Origin: Chitinophagaceae bacterium
GTDB lineage: Bacteria; Bacteroidota; Bacteroidia; Chitinophagales; Chitinophagaceae
DNA length: 45,276 nucleotides
Reading direction: 5' to 3'
Assembly (NCBI GenBank): GCA_947457465.1
Contig: CANGWB010000014.1
Span: forward strand, 1 to 45,276
Shown: in pieces, positions 1 through 8,986 of the stretch
Numbering within the stretch: the first letter of the stretch is position 1
Layout: each line of letters opens with the position of its first letter
Notes under the pieces: generated by a model
Told to the model about the DNA's origin: nothing
The model's input: only the letters and a program-made list of their open reading frames with translations
The model's database searches: none
Position numbers and translations under genes: made by a program

Positions 1-195
1 AATGATTATGATGTCGTCTTTTTTGAATGCCATATTTTTTGTTTACCCTTTTTAGATAAAAAGGGATTTTTTGTAAAACACGAAACCGTGAAGAAAGTTC
101 GCTACAAACAGCTGTTTGTCGGTTTCGGGCTGAAGGTAATCTTTTTTGAAAGCCCTCCAAATGTGGATGACACTGATTTTCATCTATTATTGTAA
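1..195 (+). other. Left-edge segment with possible 3'-partial ORF
   Basis: Reading frame 1 is open from the first base to a TAA at 193-195 (64 codons), so it could be the 3' end of a gene that begins outside the window. The segment is AT-rich and Phe/Lys-rich. Against coding, a hairpin followed by T residues lies inside it at 46-72, and the opposite strand is also open in register from an ATG at 181-183 to a stop at 52-54. I recognise no family on either strand. This 240-base stretch before clpB otherwise shows nothing identifiable. Confidence 0.2.
46..72 (+). terminator. Weak hairpin with T-run
   Basis: Eight-base arms (three G-C and five A-T pairs, 46-53 and 58-65) enclose a four-base loop and are followed by ATTTTTT. 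This could terminate a plus-strand gene ending to the left of the window. The stem is AT-rich, so the call is weak. Confidence 0.3.
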
Positions 196-240
196 CATAT
201 TGAATATCAAAATTTTATCAATTATAATAAAAAGTGAAAA

Positions 241-2853
241 TCAGTTTTTTGCTTTGGCCAGGGGTTCATTTCGAAAGACCACCATCTCGTCAAAAACGTC
301 TACCAGTACGGGCTGAGCGCGATCGATGGTTCCGGCCAGGATCTTTTTGCTGAGCGGATTGATGATCTCCTTTTGGATGAGTCGTTTGAGGGGTCGGGCT
401 CCAAACTGCGGGTCGAATCCCTGCTCGCTCAAAAAGGCCAACGCATAATCGCTGAAGTGCAGGTCGATGCCCGAAGCGGCCAATAGCTCAGACAAGCCTT
501 TCAATTGGATTCGAACGATGCCCTGTATTTCGGTTTTAAGCAATGGCTGAAACAGTATGATCTCATCAACACGATTCAAAAATTCCGGTCGGACTGTCTG
601 GCGCAATAAATGCATCACCTCCCCTTTTGTTTGCTGCATGACATCCTGCACCGTGCGTTCTCCGATCTGTTCAAATGCCTCCATGATGAGGTGGCTACCC
701 AGATTACTGGTCATGATGATGATCGTATTCTTGAAATTTACGACTCGACCTTTATTGTCGGTCAGCCTGCCATCATCCAGCACTTGCAAGAGCACATTCC
801 AAACATCCGGATGCGCTTTTTCGATCTCATCCAACAGAACAACACTATAAGGTTTACGACGGACGGCTTCAGTAAGCTGCCCCCCCTCTTCATATCCTAC
901 ATAACCCGGAGGTGCCCCCACGAGTCTGGATACGGTGTGCTTCTCCTGGTATTCACTCATATCGATACGGGTCATCAAACTTTCATCATCGAATAAGTAA
1001 GAAGCCAACGCTTTTGCCAGTTCAGTTTTACCAACTCCGGTAGTACCCAAAAAGATGAAGGACCCAATGGGGCGTTTGGGATCCTGCAATCCGGCCCTGC
1101 TTCTTCTTATAGCATCTGCTACGGCGGTGATCGCTTCTTCTTGTCCCACGACCCGTTCATGTAAATGTTCCTCCAGGTGAAGCAGCTTCTCTTGTTCGCT
1201 CTGCAACATTTTTGCTACCGGAATACCGGTCGCTTTAGCCACACTTTCCGCAATATCTTCGGCATCGACTTCCTCTTTGAGCAAACGCTTTTCTGAAGAT
1301 TGCGCAAGTTGACTGGTCAACACCTCGATCTGCTTTTCTTGCTCCTGGATCTTACCATAGCGGATCTCTGCTACTTTACCATAATCACCTTCCCGCTCGG
1401 CCCGTTCGGCCTGCTGACGAAGCGTTTCGATGGACTGTTTGGCTTGCTGAATACTATCCACCTGCTCTTTTTCCATTTTCCATTTGGCCCGAAGGGTATC
1501 ACGCAGCACGATGAGGTTAGCGATCTCAGTCTGTAATTCTTTTAGTTTCGACTCATCGTTCTCGCGCTTGATCGCCTCCCGCTCGATTTCCAACTGACGT
1601 ATCTGCCTCTCCAGGGTGTCTAACTCTTCCGGCATGGAATTCATCTCCAATCGCAACTTGGCGGCACTTTCATCGATCAGGTCGATCGCCTTATCGGGTA
1701 GGAATCGATCGGTGATGTAACGTGACGATAACTCCACGGCTGCCATGATCGCTTCGTCCTTGATCCGAACATGGTGATGGGTCTCATACCGATCCTTCAA
1801 CCCGCGCAGGATCGAGATCGCATCTTCCACGGAAGGCTCGTCCACCATCACTTTCTGAAAGCGACGCTCAAGGGCCTTATCTTTTTCAAAATATTTTTGA
1901 TACTCATTGAGTGTAGTTGCCCCTACGGCACGAAGTTCCCCACGCGCGAGTGCCGGTTTCAAAATATTCGCAGCATCCATGGCCCCCTCTCCTCCTCCGG
2001 CACCAACCAATGTATGTATCTCGTCGATGAACAGAATGATACTTCCGTCACTATCGCTAACCTCCTTGACAACACCCTTCAAACGCTCCTCAAACTCGCC
2101 TTTGTACTTGGCCCCGGCAATGAGTTGTCCCATGTCAAGCGCATAAATGATTTTGCTCTTTAGATTTTCCGGTACATCGCCGCTGATGATCCGGTGTGCA
2201 ATTCCCTCTGCAATAGCTGTTTTACCTACACCCGGTTCGCCCACCAAAATGGGATTATTCTTGGTCCGTCGAGAGAGAATATGAAGGGTGCGACGGATCT
2301 CCTCATCTCTTCCGATGACCGGATCCAACTTACCCTGCCGAGCCAACTCATTCAAATTCTTCGCATACTTATTCAATGCGTTGTATTCCGTTTGTTGGGT
2401 TGCGGAAGTCACTTTCTCCCCCTTACGAAGTTCTTTGATCGATTTGATCAAATCTGATTCGTTCAAACCTGCATCTTTGAGTAAACCAGCTGTGGTATCC
2501 TTGCCCTGTAAGATGGCCAGCAGCAGATGTTCCGGCGTCACAAACTCATCGCCGAAGAGAGCCAGTACGGCACCTGCCCGAAGAACGGCCTGGTTGGCAT
2601 CCCGGCCGATCTGCTGGGCCGCCTCGCCAGAGGTCTTTGGTAGTTTCTGGATCAATTCATCCAGTTTGGATGTCACCACACCCAATGTCACATTGTTCTT
2701 TTTCAGCAGGTAATCGACCGTTGTATCCTCTTGCTGAAGCAAGGCTTTCAGGAAGTGGGCCGTTTCGATTGTCGGACACCCTGCATTAAAGGCCAACTGT
2801 TGTGCTTGTTGCACGGCTTCCGCTGCTTTTATCGTAAAGTTTCCTAAGTTCAT
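241..2853 (-). CDS. clpB: ATP-dependent disaggregase ClpB
   Basis: This is the 870-residue Hsp100 chaperone that threads aggregated proteins through a hexameric pore together with the DnaK system in the cytoplasm. The sequence shows an N-terminal Clp repeat domain (about 1-150), a first AAA+ domain with Walker A GEPGVGKT at about 205-212 and Walker [11 protein letters not shown], and a long charged coiled-coil M domain (about 400-520) that separates ClpB from ClpA and ClpC. A second AAA+ domain carries [14 protein letters not shown] and [14 protein letters not shown]. No ClpP-binding loop is evident. Length matches full-size ClpB. It is divergent from the serine hydrolase gene with a 63-base intergenic gap. 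I found no convincing -7 box and no CIRCE element on its side of that gap. Confidence 0.98.
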   Translation of the reverse strand: MNLGNFTIKAAEAVQQAQQLAFNAGCPTIETAHFLKALLQQEDTTVDYLLKKNNVTLGVVTSKLDELIQKLPKTSGEAAQQIGRDANQAVLRAGAVLALFGDEFVTPEHLLLAILQGKDTTAGLLKDAGLNESDLIKSIKELRKGEKVTSATQQTEYNALNKYAKNLNELARQGKLDPVIGRDEEIRRTLHILSRRTKNNPILVGEPGVGKTAIAEGIAHRIISGDVPENLKSKIIYALDMGQLIAGAKYKGEFEERLKGVVKEVSDSDGSIILFIDEIHTLVGAGGGEGAMDAANILKPALARGELRAVGATTLNEYQKYFEKDKALERRFQKVMVDEPSVEDAISILRGLKDRYETHHHVRIKDEAIMAAVELSSRYITDRFLPDKAIDLIDESAAKLRLEMNSMPEELDTLERQIRQLEIEREAIKRENDESKLKELQTEIANLIVLRDTLRAKWKMEKEQVDSIQQAKQSIETLRQQAERAEREGDYGKVAEIRYGKIQEQEKQIEVLTSQLAQSSEKRLLKEEVDAEDIAESVAKATGIPVAKMLQSEQEKLLHLEEHLHERVVGQEEAITAVADAIRRSRAGLQDPKRPIGSFIFLGTTGVGKTELAKALASYLFDDESLMTRIDMSEYQEKHTVSRLVGAPPGYVGYEEGGQLTEAVRRKPYSVVLLDEIEKAHPDVWNVLLQVLDDGRLTDNKGRVVNFKNTIIIMTSNLGSHLIMEAFEQIGERTVQDVMQQTKGEVMHLLRQTVRPEFLNRVDEIILFQPLLKTEIQGIVRIQLKGLSELLAASGIDLHFSDYALAFLSEQGFDPQFGARPLKRLIQKEIINPLSKKILAGTIDRAQPVLVDVFDEMVVFRNEPLAKAKN

Positions 2854-2857
2854 AACA

Positions 2858-2873
2858 GACTATTTTTGTAGTC
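2858..2873. repeat. Short inverted repeat over a -7 box
   Basis: GACTA (2858-2862) and TAGTC (2869-2873) flank TTTTTG, so the palindrome sits exactly on the predicted plus-strand -7 element in the clpB/hydrolase divergent spacer. It could be an operator, but five-base arms can arise by chance. Confidence 0.25.
2861..2868 (+). promoter_or_regulatory. Predicted -7 promoter element, serine hydrolase
   Basis: TATTTTTG is an exact match to the Bacteroidota primary sigma factor -7 consensus TAnnTTTG. It lies 48 bases before the ATG at 2917. No clear -33 element was seen. Confidence 0.45.
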
Positions 2874-2916
2874 AGTAGGCTTCAAACACCAATCCAATCG
2901 TTCAAACTCAGCAACT

Positions 2917-3966
2917 ATGTCAGTATTTCGATCATTCATCTGTCCGCTCGTCATATTTCTTTGCATGGGACTGCTAGATTTTCAGTCTCTTCAAGCCCAA
3001 CCCAATTGGGATGATCTATCTGCCAAGCTTGATAACTCACAAAAAAAACTAGGTACCGATATCGTAGTACTGATCTGGAACAAGGATTCACTGATCTTCA
3101 AAAGGGAAATGGGTGATTTCAATACAAAAACACAAGTTCCCATTGCCAGCTGCAGCAAATGGCTGACAGCAGCCCTGGTGATGAAGATCGTTGAAGAAGG
3201 CAAGATCAGTCTGGATGATCCTGTCGTCAATTACATCCCTGAATTCGGAAAGTATTTCAAAAGCTACATCACACTTCGTCAATGCTTGAGTCATACTACC
3301 GGCATCACCGATGAGGACCGCATCCTCAAAAACATGGCTGAGAGAAGAAAAATGGAATCACTGGAAGAAGAAGTGAATAGTATAGCTGCTCGAAAGATCC
3401 GTGCGAATCCGGGTACTGATTTCTGGTATGGCGGGGTTGGACTGAATATCGCCGGCCGCGTATTGGAAGTGGTGACAAAAAAACGATTTGACGTCTTGAT
3501 CAAAACCAAACTGCTTAATCCGCTTGGCATGAGACGAACTTCATTCACGAACCTCAACGGCGGACCGGTAAATCCCTCCGGCGGAGCGCTCTCTAATGCG
3601 GATGACTATATGCGCTTCCAGACTATGTTGTTGAATAATGGTAAAATCAATGGTGTTCAATTCCTCAGTGCGGAATCCATCGAAGAGCTGAGAAAGATCC
3701 AGACTGAAGGACTACCCGTCCGTTATGCACCCAAGACTGCCCAGGGATTTCAATACGCATCCGGTGCATGGGTGATCGAAGGAAAAAATGGTCTGGCCGA
3801 TGCACTCACCAGTCCGGGTTTGTTTGGTACCTGGCCTGTTGTTGATTATTGCAATGGTTATTCCAGTCTGGTCTTGGTGAAAAATTTGATAACAGAGGAC
3901 AGAGCCGATATCCATCAGGAGATCCGTCAGTTGATCACGAAACAATTGACCAATCGCTGTCAATAA
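2917..3966 (+). CDS. Serine hydrolase, beta-lactamase (class C) family
   Basis: This 349-residue protein has the serine beta-lactamase / penicillin-binding fold that includes class C beta-lactamases, D-aminopeptidases and esterases. A signal peptide ends near residue 28 (LQAQ, typical of Bacteroidota), so it is probably exported. The SxxK nucleophile motif is Ser78-Cys-Ser-Lys81, LSHTTGI at 124-130 matches the family's conserved histidine segment, and Tyr171-Gly-Gly fits the second motif (Tyr-x-Asn in true beta-lactamases). The third KTG-type motif is not obvious. The Tyr-Gly-Gly form suggests an esterase- or peptidase-like enzyme rather than a real beta-lactamase, and the substrate cannot be told. 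queG starts 13 bases downstream and is probably co-transcribed. Confidence 0.85.
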   Translation: MSVFRSFICPLVIFLCMGLLDFQSLQAQPNWDDLSAKLDNSQKKLGTDIVVLIWNKDSLIFKREMGDFNTKTQVPIASCSKWLTAALVMKIVEEGKISLDDPVVNYIPEFGKYFKSYITLRQCLSHTTGITDEDRILKNMAERRKMESLEEEVNSIAARKIRANPGTDFWYGGVGLNIAGRVLEVVTKKRFDVLIKTKLLNPLGMRRTSFTNLNGGPVNPSGGALSNADDYMRFQTMLLNNGKINGVQFLSAESIEELRKIQTEGLPVRYAPKTAQGFQYASGAWVIEGKNGLADALTSPGLFGTWPVVDYCNGYSSLVLVKNLITEDRADIHQEIRQLITKQLTNRCQ

Positions 3967-3979
3967 GCGAACGACCTGC

Positions 3980-4945
3980 ATGCAGCTGACCGCTCCAACA
4001 CCCAACCAGTTAACTGAACGAAACCGATCGATCAAATCGATGGCACAACGGCTGGGCTTCGATGCCTGCGGCATTGCACAAGCCATGCCACTTGACGAAG
4101 ATGCCCGTAGGTTGGAACAATGGTTGCTTGCGGGACATCAAGGCAGTATGCAGTACATGGAGCGACATTTCGATCTGCGCACCGATCCGACCAAGTTGGT
4201 GCCTGGCGCCCGTTCCGTGATCACCCTTCTTTATAATTATTATCCGGAGCAGCACACCACCCAATCCGATCTGAAGATTTCCAAATATGCTTATGGTATA
4301 GATTATCACCACGTCATCCGCAACAAACTCAACGCATTTATGCATGAGATCGAAACGGAGATCGGTGCTATCAATGGAAGAGGCTTTGTGGATTCCGCTC
4401 CGGTGTTGGAACGCACCTGGGCACAACGCAGCGGCTTGGGGTGGGTAGGAAAAAATGGAAATCTGATCAATAAGCAAAAGGGTTCTTTTTTCTTCATTGC
4501 CACTTTGATCACAGATCTGGCAATTGAACCCGATCAACCATTCGCTACTAATCACTGTGGCACTTGCACGCGTTGTATCGATGCTTGTCCTACTGAGGCG
4601 ATACTACCCGGACCAGTGATTGCCGGCAATAAATGCATTTCTTATTTCACGATCGAATTGAAAGAAAAACTCATTCCGGCTGACACGACCGGCAAATTCG
4701 ATAGCTGGCTGTTCGGCTGTGATGTTTGTCAGGATGTTTGCCCTTGGAATCGTTTCAGCAAACCCACTCAGGAGCCGGCTTTCACGCCAATACCCGGAAT
4801 CCTGAACTTATCGACAAAAGACTGGGATGAAATGACAGAGGAAGTATTCAGAAAAATGTTCAAGGATTCCCCGCTCAAGCGCACCGGATACGAGGGAATT
4901 AAACGAAATCTTCGATTCATTCAGGGAGATACATCAGCCAGCTGA
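3980..4945 (+). CDS. queG: Epoxyqueuosine reductase QueG
   Basis: The product (321 residues) catalyses the last step of queuosine synthesis, reducing epoxyqueuosine in tRNA wobble position 34 with cobalamin and two [4Fe-4S] clusters. Visible features are VDSAPVLER at 137-145 (containing the conserved catalytic Asp138), GLGWVGKN, the first cluster motif at Cys193, 196, 199 and 203, and the second at Cys247, 250 and 254 (CDVCQDVCPWNR), with Cys219 in between. It is the short form lacking the C-terminal HEAT-like extension of some orthologues. It follows the serine hydrolase by 13 bases. Its last 25 bases overlap the convergent gene on the minus strand. Confidence 0.96.
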   Translation: MQLTAPTPNQLTERNRSIKSMAQRLGFDACGIAQAMPLDEDARRLEQWLLAGHQGSMQYMERHFDLRTDPTKLVPGARSVITLLYNYYPEQHTTQSDLKISKYAYGIDYHHVIRNKLNAFMHEIETEIGAINGRGFVDSAPVLERTWAQRSGLGWVGKNGNLINKQKGSFFFIATLITDLAIEPDQPFATNHCGTCTRCIDACPTEAILPGPVIAGNKCISYFTIELKEKLIPADTTGKFDSWLFGCDVCQDVCPWNRFSKPTQEPAFTPIPGILNLSTKDWDEMTEEVFRKMFKDSPLKRTGYEGIKRNLRFIQGDTSAS

Positions 4946-5370
4946 GCCCTTTCGATACAACTTTTAAAGATTGTCAAGTTGTTTTCTAACCACGGACCAT
5001 ATCTGGGTTCCATCAGCAACGATCGAAAACGATCCCAGGGCAACCAACCCAAATGGGCAACAGCTAGTGCCTGCAAGGTGATCGCACCATCGGCACCATG
5101 AAAAACCCAGGTCAATTCCAGGTCTGCTTGCTTGATCCAGATTAGGGTGCTGTCATTCAGGATTGAAAATTCCTTCATCTGTCCGGTCGTATCTGTCCAA
5201 CAAGACTGAAAGTCCGGTTCCTTTATCCATTTGATCAACGCTTCTTTTTGTTGACCCGGAAGGTCCACTGCCCTAGATACTCTAACCGTCGAGGGGAAAA
5301 GAAGTCCCACCATCGTCAACAAAACAAAGAACGAGAGAAGACTGATCAAAAAAAGTTTTAGTATTCGCAT
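4921..5370 (-). CDS. Membrane-anchored SRPBCC-like protein
   Basis: I place the start at the ATG at 5370 (149 residues). An upstream in-frame ATG at 5454 lies inside the preceding permease gene and would add 28 residues without a signal-like character. The protein opens with one strong hydrophobic segment (about residues 5-25), followed by a FPSTVRVSRAVDLP stretch that resembles the first strand of small Bacteroidota SRPBCC/polyketide cyclase-like proteins, in which the anchor precedes a ligand-binding-like domain. Function is unknown. It starts 5 bases after the stop of the ABC-2 permease, so the two are surely co-transcribed. Its 3' end overlaps queG by 25 bases on opposite strands. Confidence 0.7.
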   Translation of the reverse strand: MRILKLFLISLLSFFVLLTMVGLLFPSTVRVSRAVDLPGQQKEALIKWIKEPDFQSCWTDTTGQMKEFSILNDSTLIWIKQADLELTWVFHGADGAITLQALAVAHLGWLPWDRFRSLLMEPRYGPWLENNLTIFKSCIERAQLADVSP

Positions 5371-5375
5371 CGCTA

Positions 5376-6479
5376 TCACTCCCATTTGATGGTTCGGGCC
5401 GCGATAATATAGATCAATATCATCCAGGCAGTCAAGATGGCCAATTCCGACCAACAGCTCCAGATAGGCACCCCTTCAAATGCCAGTTTTCGGATCGCAT
5501 CATTGAACTGTGTTAGCGGGAGGATGTAACAAAATTTTTGTAGCCAACCGGGAAACACATCGATCGGAAAGAATGTACCGGACAGCATCATTTGCGGAAA
5601 TCCGAACAAGTTGATCAGCAAAGGAATCGACGTGTCGGTTTTAACCACGCTGCTAAAGATGAGACCTACGCCCATCAATAAAAACAACATCAGCACCGTC
5701 ATGAATATGATCTCAAAAAAGGTGACGGCACCTTGATGTAAAGTGAAATCCATCGCGAAATGACCGAAGAGCAGTAATACCGTTACACTTAGCAATTGAA
5801 ACGACAAGCGGCTGGCACCGATGCCCAGCAATATATTCAACCGATGGATCGGGGTGGCATAAAACCGTTTCAGGACCAATTGCTCTCTCAAGCCGAAGAA
5901 GGTGAAAGCGATACCAAAAAGAGTGGAAAACAGGATCGAGAACCCGAGCTGTCCGGGCAGAATAAAATCGATTTTTCGGTATTGACGTACTTCCGTCACG
6001 ATCGGTGGATCGATTTGAATGGTCGATTGCTCCTCCCCGCGAACCGCCTGCTCAATGCGCAACCGGATATAGTCGAGTACAGGAACAAACGACCCAAGTG
6101 TGTTGGCACTGGCGGTGGTAGACCGGACGATGATCCGGTGTGTGCTATCACTATCCGCCAGGATCTGCAGCACAGCGGTCAGTTTTCCTTTTTGAAGTTC
6201 TTGATTAAGTTCAAGTGTATCCGAGTAGGAAACCAGTTTTACGACGGGCGTCTGTTTCAAGCCCTGATAGAACTCGCTGGTAGTGTCTGAATCCGGCGTA
6301 AGGGCAATTCGGTAACTGGCATTTCCACCATTATCGAATGCCCCGAAGATCAGGATGAATATGATGGGGAAGAGTACACTGAAAATGATGGCACTGGGGT
6401 TGGCAAAAATGGCTTTGAAGCTTGCCCGCGTGATCGCAAACAGTGCCCGGGTTTGGCTGTAATTGGAGGTCTTTGACAT
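5376..6479 (-). CDS. ABC-2 type transporter permease
   Basis: This is the membrane subunit of an ABC exporter (367 residues from the ATG at 6479). A predicted -7 box at 6488-6495 lies downstream of the alternative ATG at 6509, which favours 6479. There is one N-terminal membrane helix (NPSAIIFSVLFPIIFILIFG), a large extracytoplasmic domain (about 45-190), then five to six further helices including the LMGVGLIFSS region, as in the ABC2_membrane_3 family. No ATP-binding partner lies nearby; only the small membrane-anchored protein follows, 5 bases away. The ATPase must be encoded elsewhere, and the substrate (lipid, drug or polysaccharide) is not inferable. Confidence 0.88.
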   Translation of the reverse strand: MSKTSNYSQTRALFAITRASFKAIFANPSAIIFSVLFPIIFILIFGAFDNGGNASYRIALTPDSDTTSEFYQGLKQTPVVKLVSYSDTLELNQELQKGKLTAVLQILADSDSTHRIIVRSTTASANTLGSFVPVLDYIRLRIEQAVRGEEQSTIQIDPPIVTEVRQYRKIDFILPGQLGFSILFSTLFGIAFTFFGLREQLVLKRFYATPIHRLNILLGIGASRLSFQLLSVTVLLLFGHFAMDFTLHQGAVTFFEIIFMTVLMLFLLMGVGLIFSSVVKTDTSIPLLINLFGFPQMMLSGTFFPIDVFPGWLQKFCYILPLTQFNDAIRKLAFEGVPIWSCWSELAILTAWMILIYIIAARTIKWE

Positions 6480-6487
6480 GACTGCTG

Positions 6488-6495
6488 CAAATCTA
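6488..6495 (-). promoter_or_regulatory. Predicted -7 element, ABC-2 permease
   Basis: Read on the minus strand this is TAGATTTG, an exact TAnnTTTG match ending 8 bases before the ATG at 6479. The divergent folK promoter lies about 40 bases away. Confidence 0.45.
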
Positions 6496-6530
6496 TCTGA
6501 ATTGAGCATAGCATAGAAGGGTCAAATGCG

Positions 6531-6538
6531 GATATTTG
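6531..6538 (+). promoter_or_regulatory. Predicted -7 element, folK
   Basis: GATATTTG has one mismatch to TAnnTTTG and ends exactly 4 bases before the folK ATG, the spacing seen at several other genes in this window. Confidence 0.4.
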
Positions 6539-6542
6539 CCGC

Positions 6543-7022
6543 ATGCATCAGGCCTATTTATTGCTCGGTTCCAATTTGGGTGATCGCGACCAGATCTTCA
6601 ATCAGGCGATCGAGTCGCTGGCTACCCTCGGAAGGGTGCTTACGGTTTCCGGCCGCTATGAAACAGCTGCCTGGGGCCGGACGGACCAACCCGGATTCCT
6701 GAATCAGGCATTGCTGCTTCAAACAACACTTGAACCGTCACTACTGCTTGATTACATTCTTTCGATAGAGAGACAGCTGGGCCGTGAACGAAAAGAGCGT
6801 TACGGGCCCCGAACCATCGACATCGACATTTTGCTCTATGACGATCTGATCGTTCAAACAGAAAAGTTGATGATCCCCCATCCGGAATTGCCGAATCGAC
6901 GCTTTGCCTTGACGGCGCTGACGGAAATAACCCCGAATTATCTGCATCCCGAAAAAAATCAAACCATTCAGGAGCTTTTATTGAATTGTTCCGACCCTTT
7001 GCCGGTTCATCTACTATCATGA
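6543..7022 (+). CDS. folK: 6-hydroxymethyl-7,8-dihydropterin pyrophosphokinase FolK
   Basis: This 159-residue cytoplasmic enzyme transfers pyrophosphate from ATP to 6-hydroxymethyl-7,8-dihydropterin in folate biosynthesis. Signature segments are LLGSNLGDR near the start (7-15), RYGPRTIDIDILLYDD at 86-101 with the Mg-binding Asp93 and Asp95, and HPELPNRRFAL near 113. Length is standard for HPPK. The deoxynucleoside kinase follows 68 bases downstream, a neighbourhood often seen in Bacteroidota. Confidence 0.97.
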   Translation: MHQAYLLLGSNLGDRDQIFNQAIESLATLGRVLTVSGRYETAAWGRTDQPGFLNQALLLQTTLEPSLLLDYILSIERQLGRERKERYGPRTIDIDILLYDDLIVQTEKLMIPHPELPNRRFALTALTEITPNYLHPEKNQTIQELLLNCSDPLPVHLLS

Positions 7023-7090
7023 TCAGTTCTTGACTCAAGAAGCAAAACAATTGGCGTAATTTGTCGCCCCCAACTGCCGAACGTCCTTAC

Positions 7091-7729
7091 ATGAAGCATC
7101 ATTTCATCACCATAGAGGGAAACATCGGTGCCGGTAAAACCACCCTGGCTACCCTGCTGAGCAGACACTACAATGCGCGGCTGGTGTTGGAGGAGTTTGC
7201 CGATAATCCCTTCCTGCCCAAGTTTTATGAAAAACCGGAACAGTATGCGTTTCCGGTCGAATTGTTCTTCATGGCGGAACGTTTCAAGCAATTGAAGGAA
7301 CTGATTCAGCAGACCGACCTGTTTCAGCAAGTAACGATCTCTGACTATCTTTTTACCAAGTGTCTGTTGTTTGCAAAAGTGACACTACCGGCAGATGAGT
7401 TCCGTCTTTACCAACGGCTTTTCGACATTATTCATCAGCAACTCATCCAACCCGACCTGCTCGTTTATTTGCATGCACCTGTTGCCAAACTGCAGCAAAA
7501 CATCAAAGTCCGTAACCGCGCCTACGAGCAGAATATTCCTGACAGCTATCTGCAAAACCTACAGGATACGTATAGCCATTACCTGAAAAATCAAGCGGTT
7601 CCCACCCTGATCATCGATGTCACAAACGCTGACTTCCTGAATCACCCGCCACATTTTGAATTCATGCTGCAGGCACTCGAGAAAGCCTACGAACCCGGAC
7701 AACATTTCCTGACCCTACCACAGGAATAG
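7091..7729 (+). CDS. Deoxynucleoside kinase (dAdo/dGuo kinase family)
   Basis: The enzyme phosphorylates deoxynucleosides for dNTP salvage in the cytoplasm. I start it at the ATG at 7091 (212 residues). A TTG at 7061 would add ten non-conserved residues. The P-loop GNIGAGKTT is at 10-18, followed by an EEF segment that fits the substrate-site acidic residue, the ISDYLF segment in place of the DRS motif, and the LID-like region around KVRNRAYEQNI. The similarity is to the dGK/dCK/TK2 fold rather than the type II thymidine kinases. Base specificity cannot be read from sequence alone. It is probably in one unit with folK. Confidence 0.9.
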   Translation: MKHHFITIEGNIGAGKTTLATLLSRHYNARLVLEEFADNPFLPKFYEKPEQYAFPVELFFMAERFKQLKELIQQTDLFQQVTISDYLFTKCLLFAKVTLPADEFRLYQRLFDIIHQQLIQPDLLVYLHAPVAKLQQNIKVRNRAYEQNIPDSYLQNLQDTYSHYLKNQAVPTLIIDVTNADFLNHPPHFEFMLQALEKAYEPGQHFLTLPQE

Positions 7730-7737
7730 TATCTTTA
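7730..7737 (+). promoter_or_regulatory. Predicted -7 element, MFS gene
   Basis: TATCTTTA matches TAnnTTTG except for the last base and ends 4 bases before the ATG at 7742. It begins directly after the kinase stop codon. Confidence 0.35.
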
Positions 7738-7741
7738 CCGC

Positions 7742-8986
7742 ATGAAGTTGTTCGCCGGCTCACCGGGACTACAACCCCTGCAACACATCGAATTCCGTCG
7801 GTTCATCATTGCCCGATTCTTTCTCATCATGGCGCTTCGAATGCTGGGAACGGTGGCGGCCTATCAATTATTCCAGATCACGAAAGACTCTTTCTCGATC
7901 GGACTCGCCGGTTTGGCTGAGTTCATCCCGGTATTTTGTCTGGCACTCTATGCCGGACACGTGATCGACCGATCAGATAAACGAACCTTACTCCTGCGTT
8001 CCGTTTTGATATATGCTGCCTGCACACTGGCCATGGTCATCATCACTTCTCCATCCATCATAGATGTATTCACTTCAAAGACACTCCCCTGGCTTTTCTA
8101 CGCGATCATTTTTTGTACGGGGATCATACGTGCATTTGCCGGTCCCACAACACATGCGCTCATCGCCCAGCTGGTTCCGAGAGACATCCTCCATCTCGCT
8201 GCGAACATCAGCTCCTCCACCTGGCTCATCGCCTCGATCACGGGTCATGCCAGCTCCGGATTTCTGATCGCCTGGTTCGGGGTGAATAAAACCTGTGGCA
8301 TAATCTTGATCTACGTATTGATTTCGGCATTTTTCTTGATGCGGATCGAGCGCAAGCCCATCCTCTCCAAATCGTTGGATGTATCTGCCTGGCAAAGTGT
8401 TCGGGAAGGACTCCGATTTGTATATCAAAATAAGATCATGCTGGGTGCGCTCAGCCTGGATCTCTTCGCCGTCCTGTTCGGTGGCGTGGTGGCCTTGGTG
8501 CCTGAATTCGCCGACCGCATCCTTGAGGTCGGACCGATCGGTTTCGGGTGGTTGAATGCCGCTATCGATATCGGATCGATCATTACCATTGTGCTGATGA
8601 CCCTTCGACCAATGAAACGAAAGCAGGGTGAGCGACTTTTTTACGCGGTGGGCGGTTTCGGTGTCTGTGTGATCCTATTTGGATTCTCTGATATTTATTG
8701 GATTTCATTTGGGGCCTTACTGATCGCGGGTATGTTCGATGGAGTGAGTGTTGTGATCCGCGGTACCATTTTACAATTGACCACCCCCGACCACATGCGA
8801 GGGCGGGTTTCGAGCGTGAATTCATTATTCATCAACAGCAGCAACGAGTTGGGCCAATTCGAGAGCGGCTTTGCGGCAAAGGCACTTGGAACCGTCCCCT
8901 CTGTCATCTTTGGCGGATGTGTAACCCTGATCGTTGTGGTGATCACTTGGTTTCGATCGCCCAGTCTACGCAAATTCGAGTACTGA
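7742..8986 (+). CDS. MFS transporter, EntS-like (MFS_3) exporter
   Basis: This is a 414-residue inner-membrane protein with about twelve hydrophobic helices. The loop 2-3 motif is GHVIDRSDKR (MFS motif A variant), and VRGTILQLTTPDHMRGRVSSVN near the C-terminal half matches MFS_3 proteins related to the enterobactin exporter EntS. Efflux of a small molecule is likely; the substrate is unknown. It begins 12 bases after the kinase stop. Its TGA (8984-8986) directly abuts the stop of the convergent Cys-cluster gene, with no intergenic base. Confidence 0.87.
   Translation: MKLFAGSPGLQPLQHIEFRRFIIARFFLIMALRMLGTVAAYQLFQITKDSFSIGLAGLAEFIPVFCLALYAGHVIDRSDKRTLLLRSVLIYAACTLAMVIITSPSIIDVFTSKTLPWLFYAIIFCTGIIRAFAGPTTHALIAQLVPRDILHLAANISSSTWLIASITGHASSGFLIAWFGVNKTCGIILIYVLISAFFLMRIERKPILSKSLDVSAWQSVREGLRFVYQNKIMLGALSLDLFAVLFGGVVALVPEFADRILEVGPIGFGWLNAAIDIGSIITIVLMTLRPMKRKQGERLFYAVGGFGVCVILFGFSDIYWISFGALLIAGMFDGVSVVIRGTILQLTTPDHMRGRVSSVNSLFINSSNELGQFESGFAAKALGTVPSVIFGGCVTLIVVVITWFRSPSLRKFEY

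Noticed and set aside
2917-3966. Serine hydrolase as an antibiotic-resistance beta-lactamase
   Set aside because: The SxxK motif is present, but the second motif is Tyr-Gly-Gly and no KTG motif is clear, so a resistance function is not supported.
7061-7090. Upstream TTG start for the deoxynucleoside kinase
   Set aside because: The ten extra residues are not family-like, and the ATG at 7091 precedes the P-loop by the usual distance.
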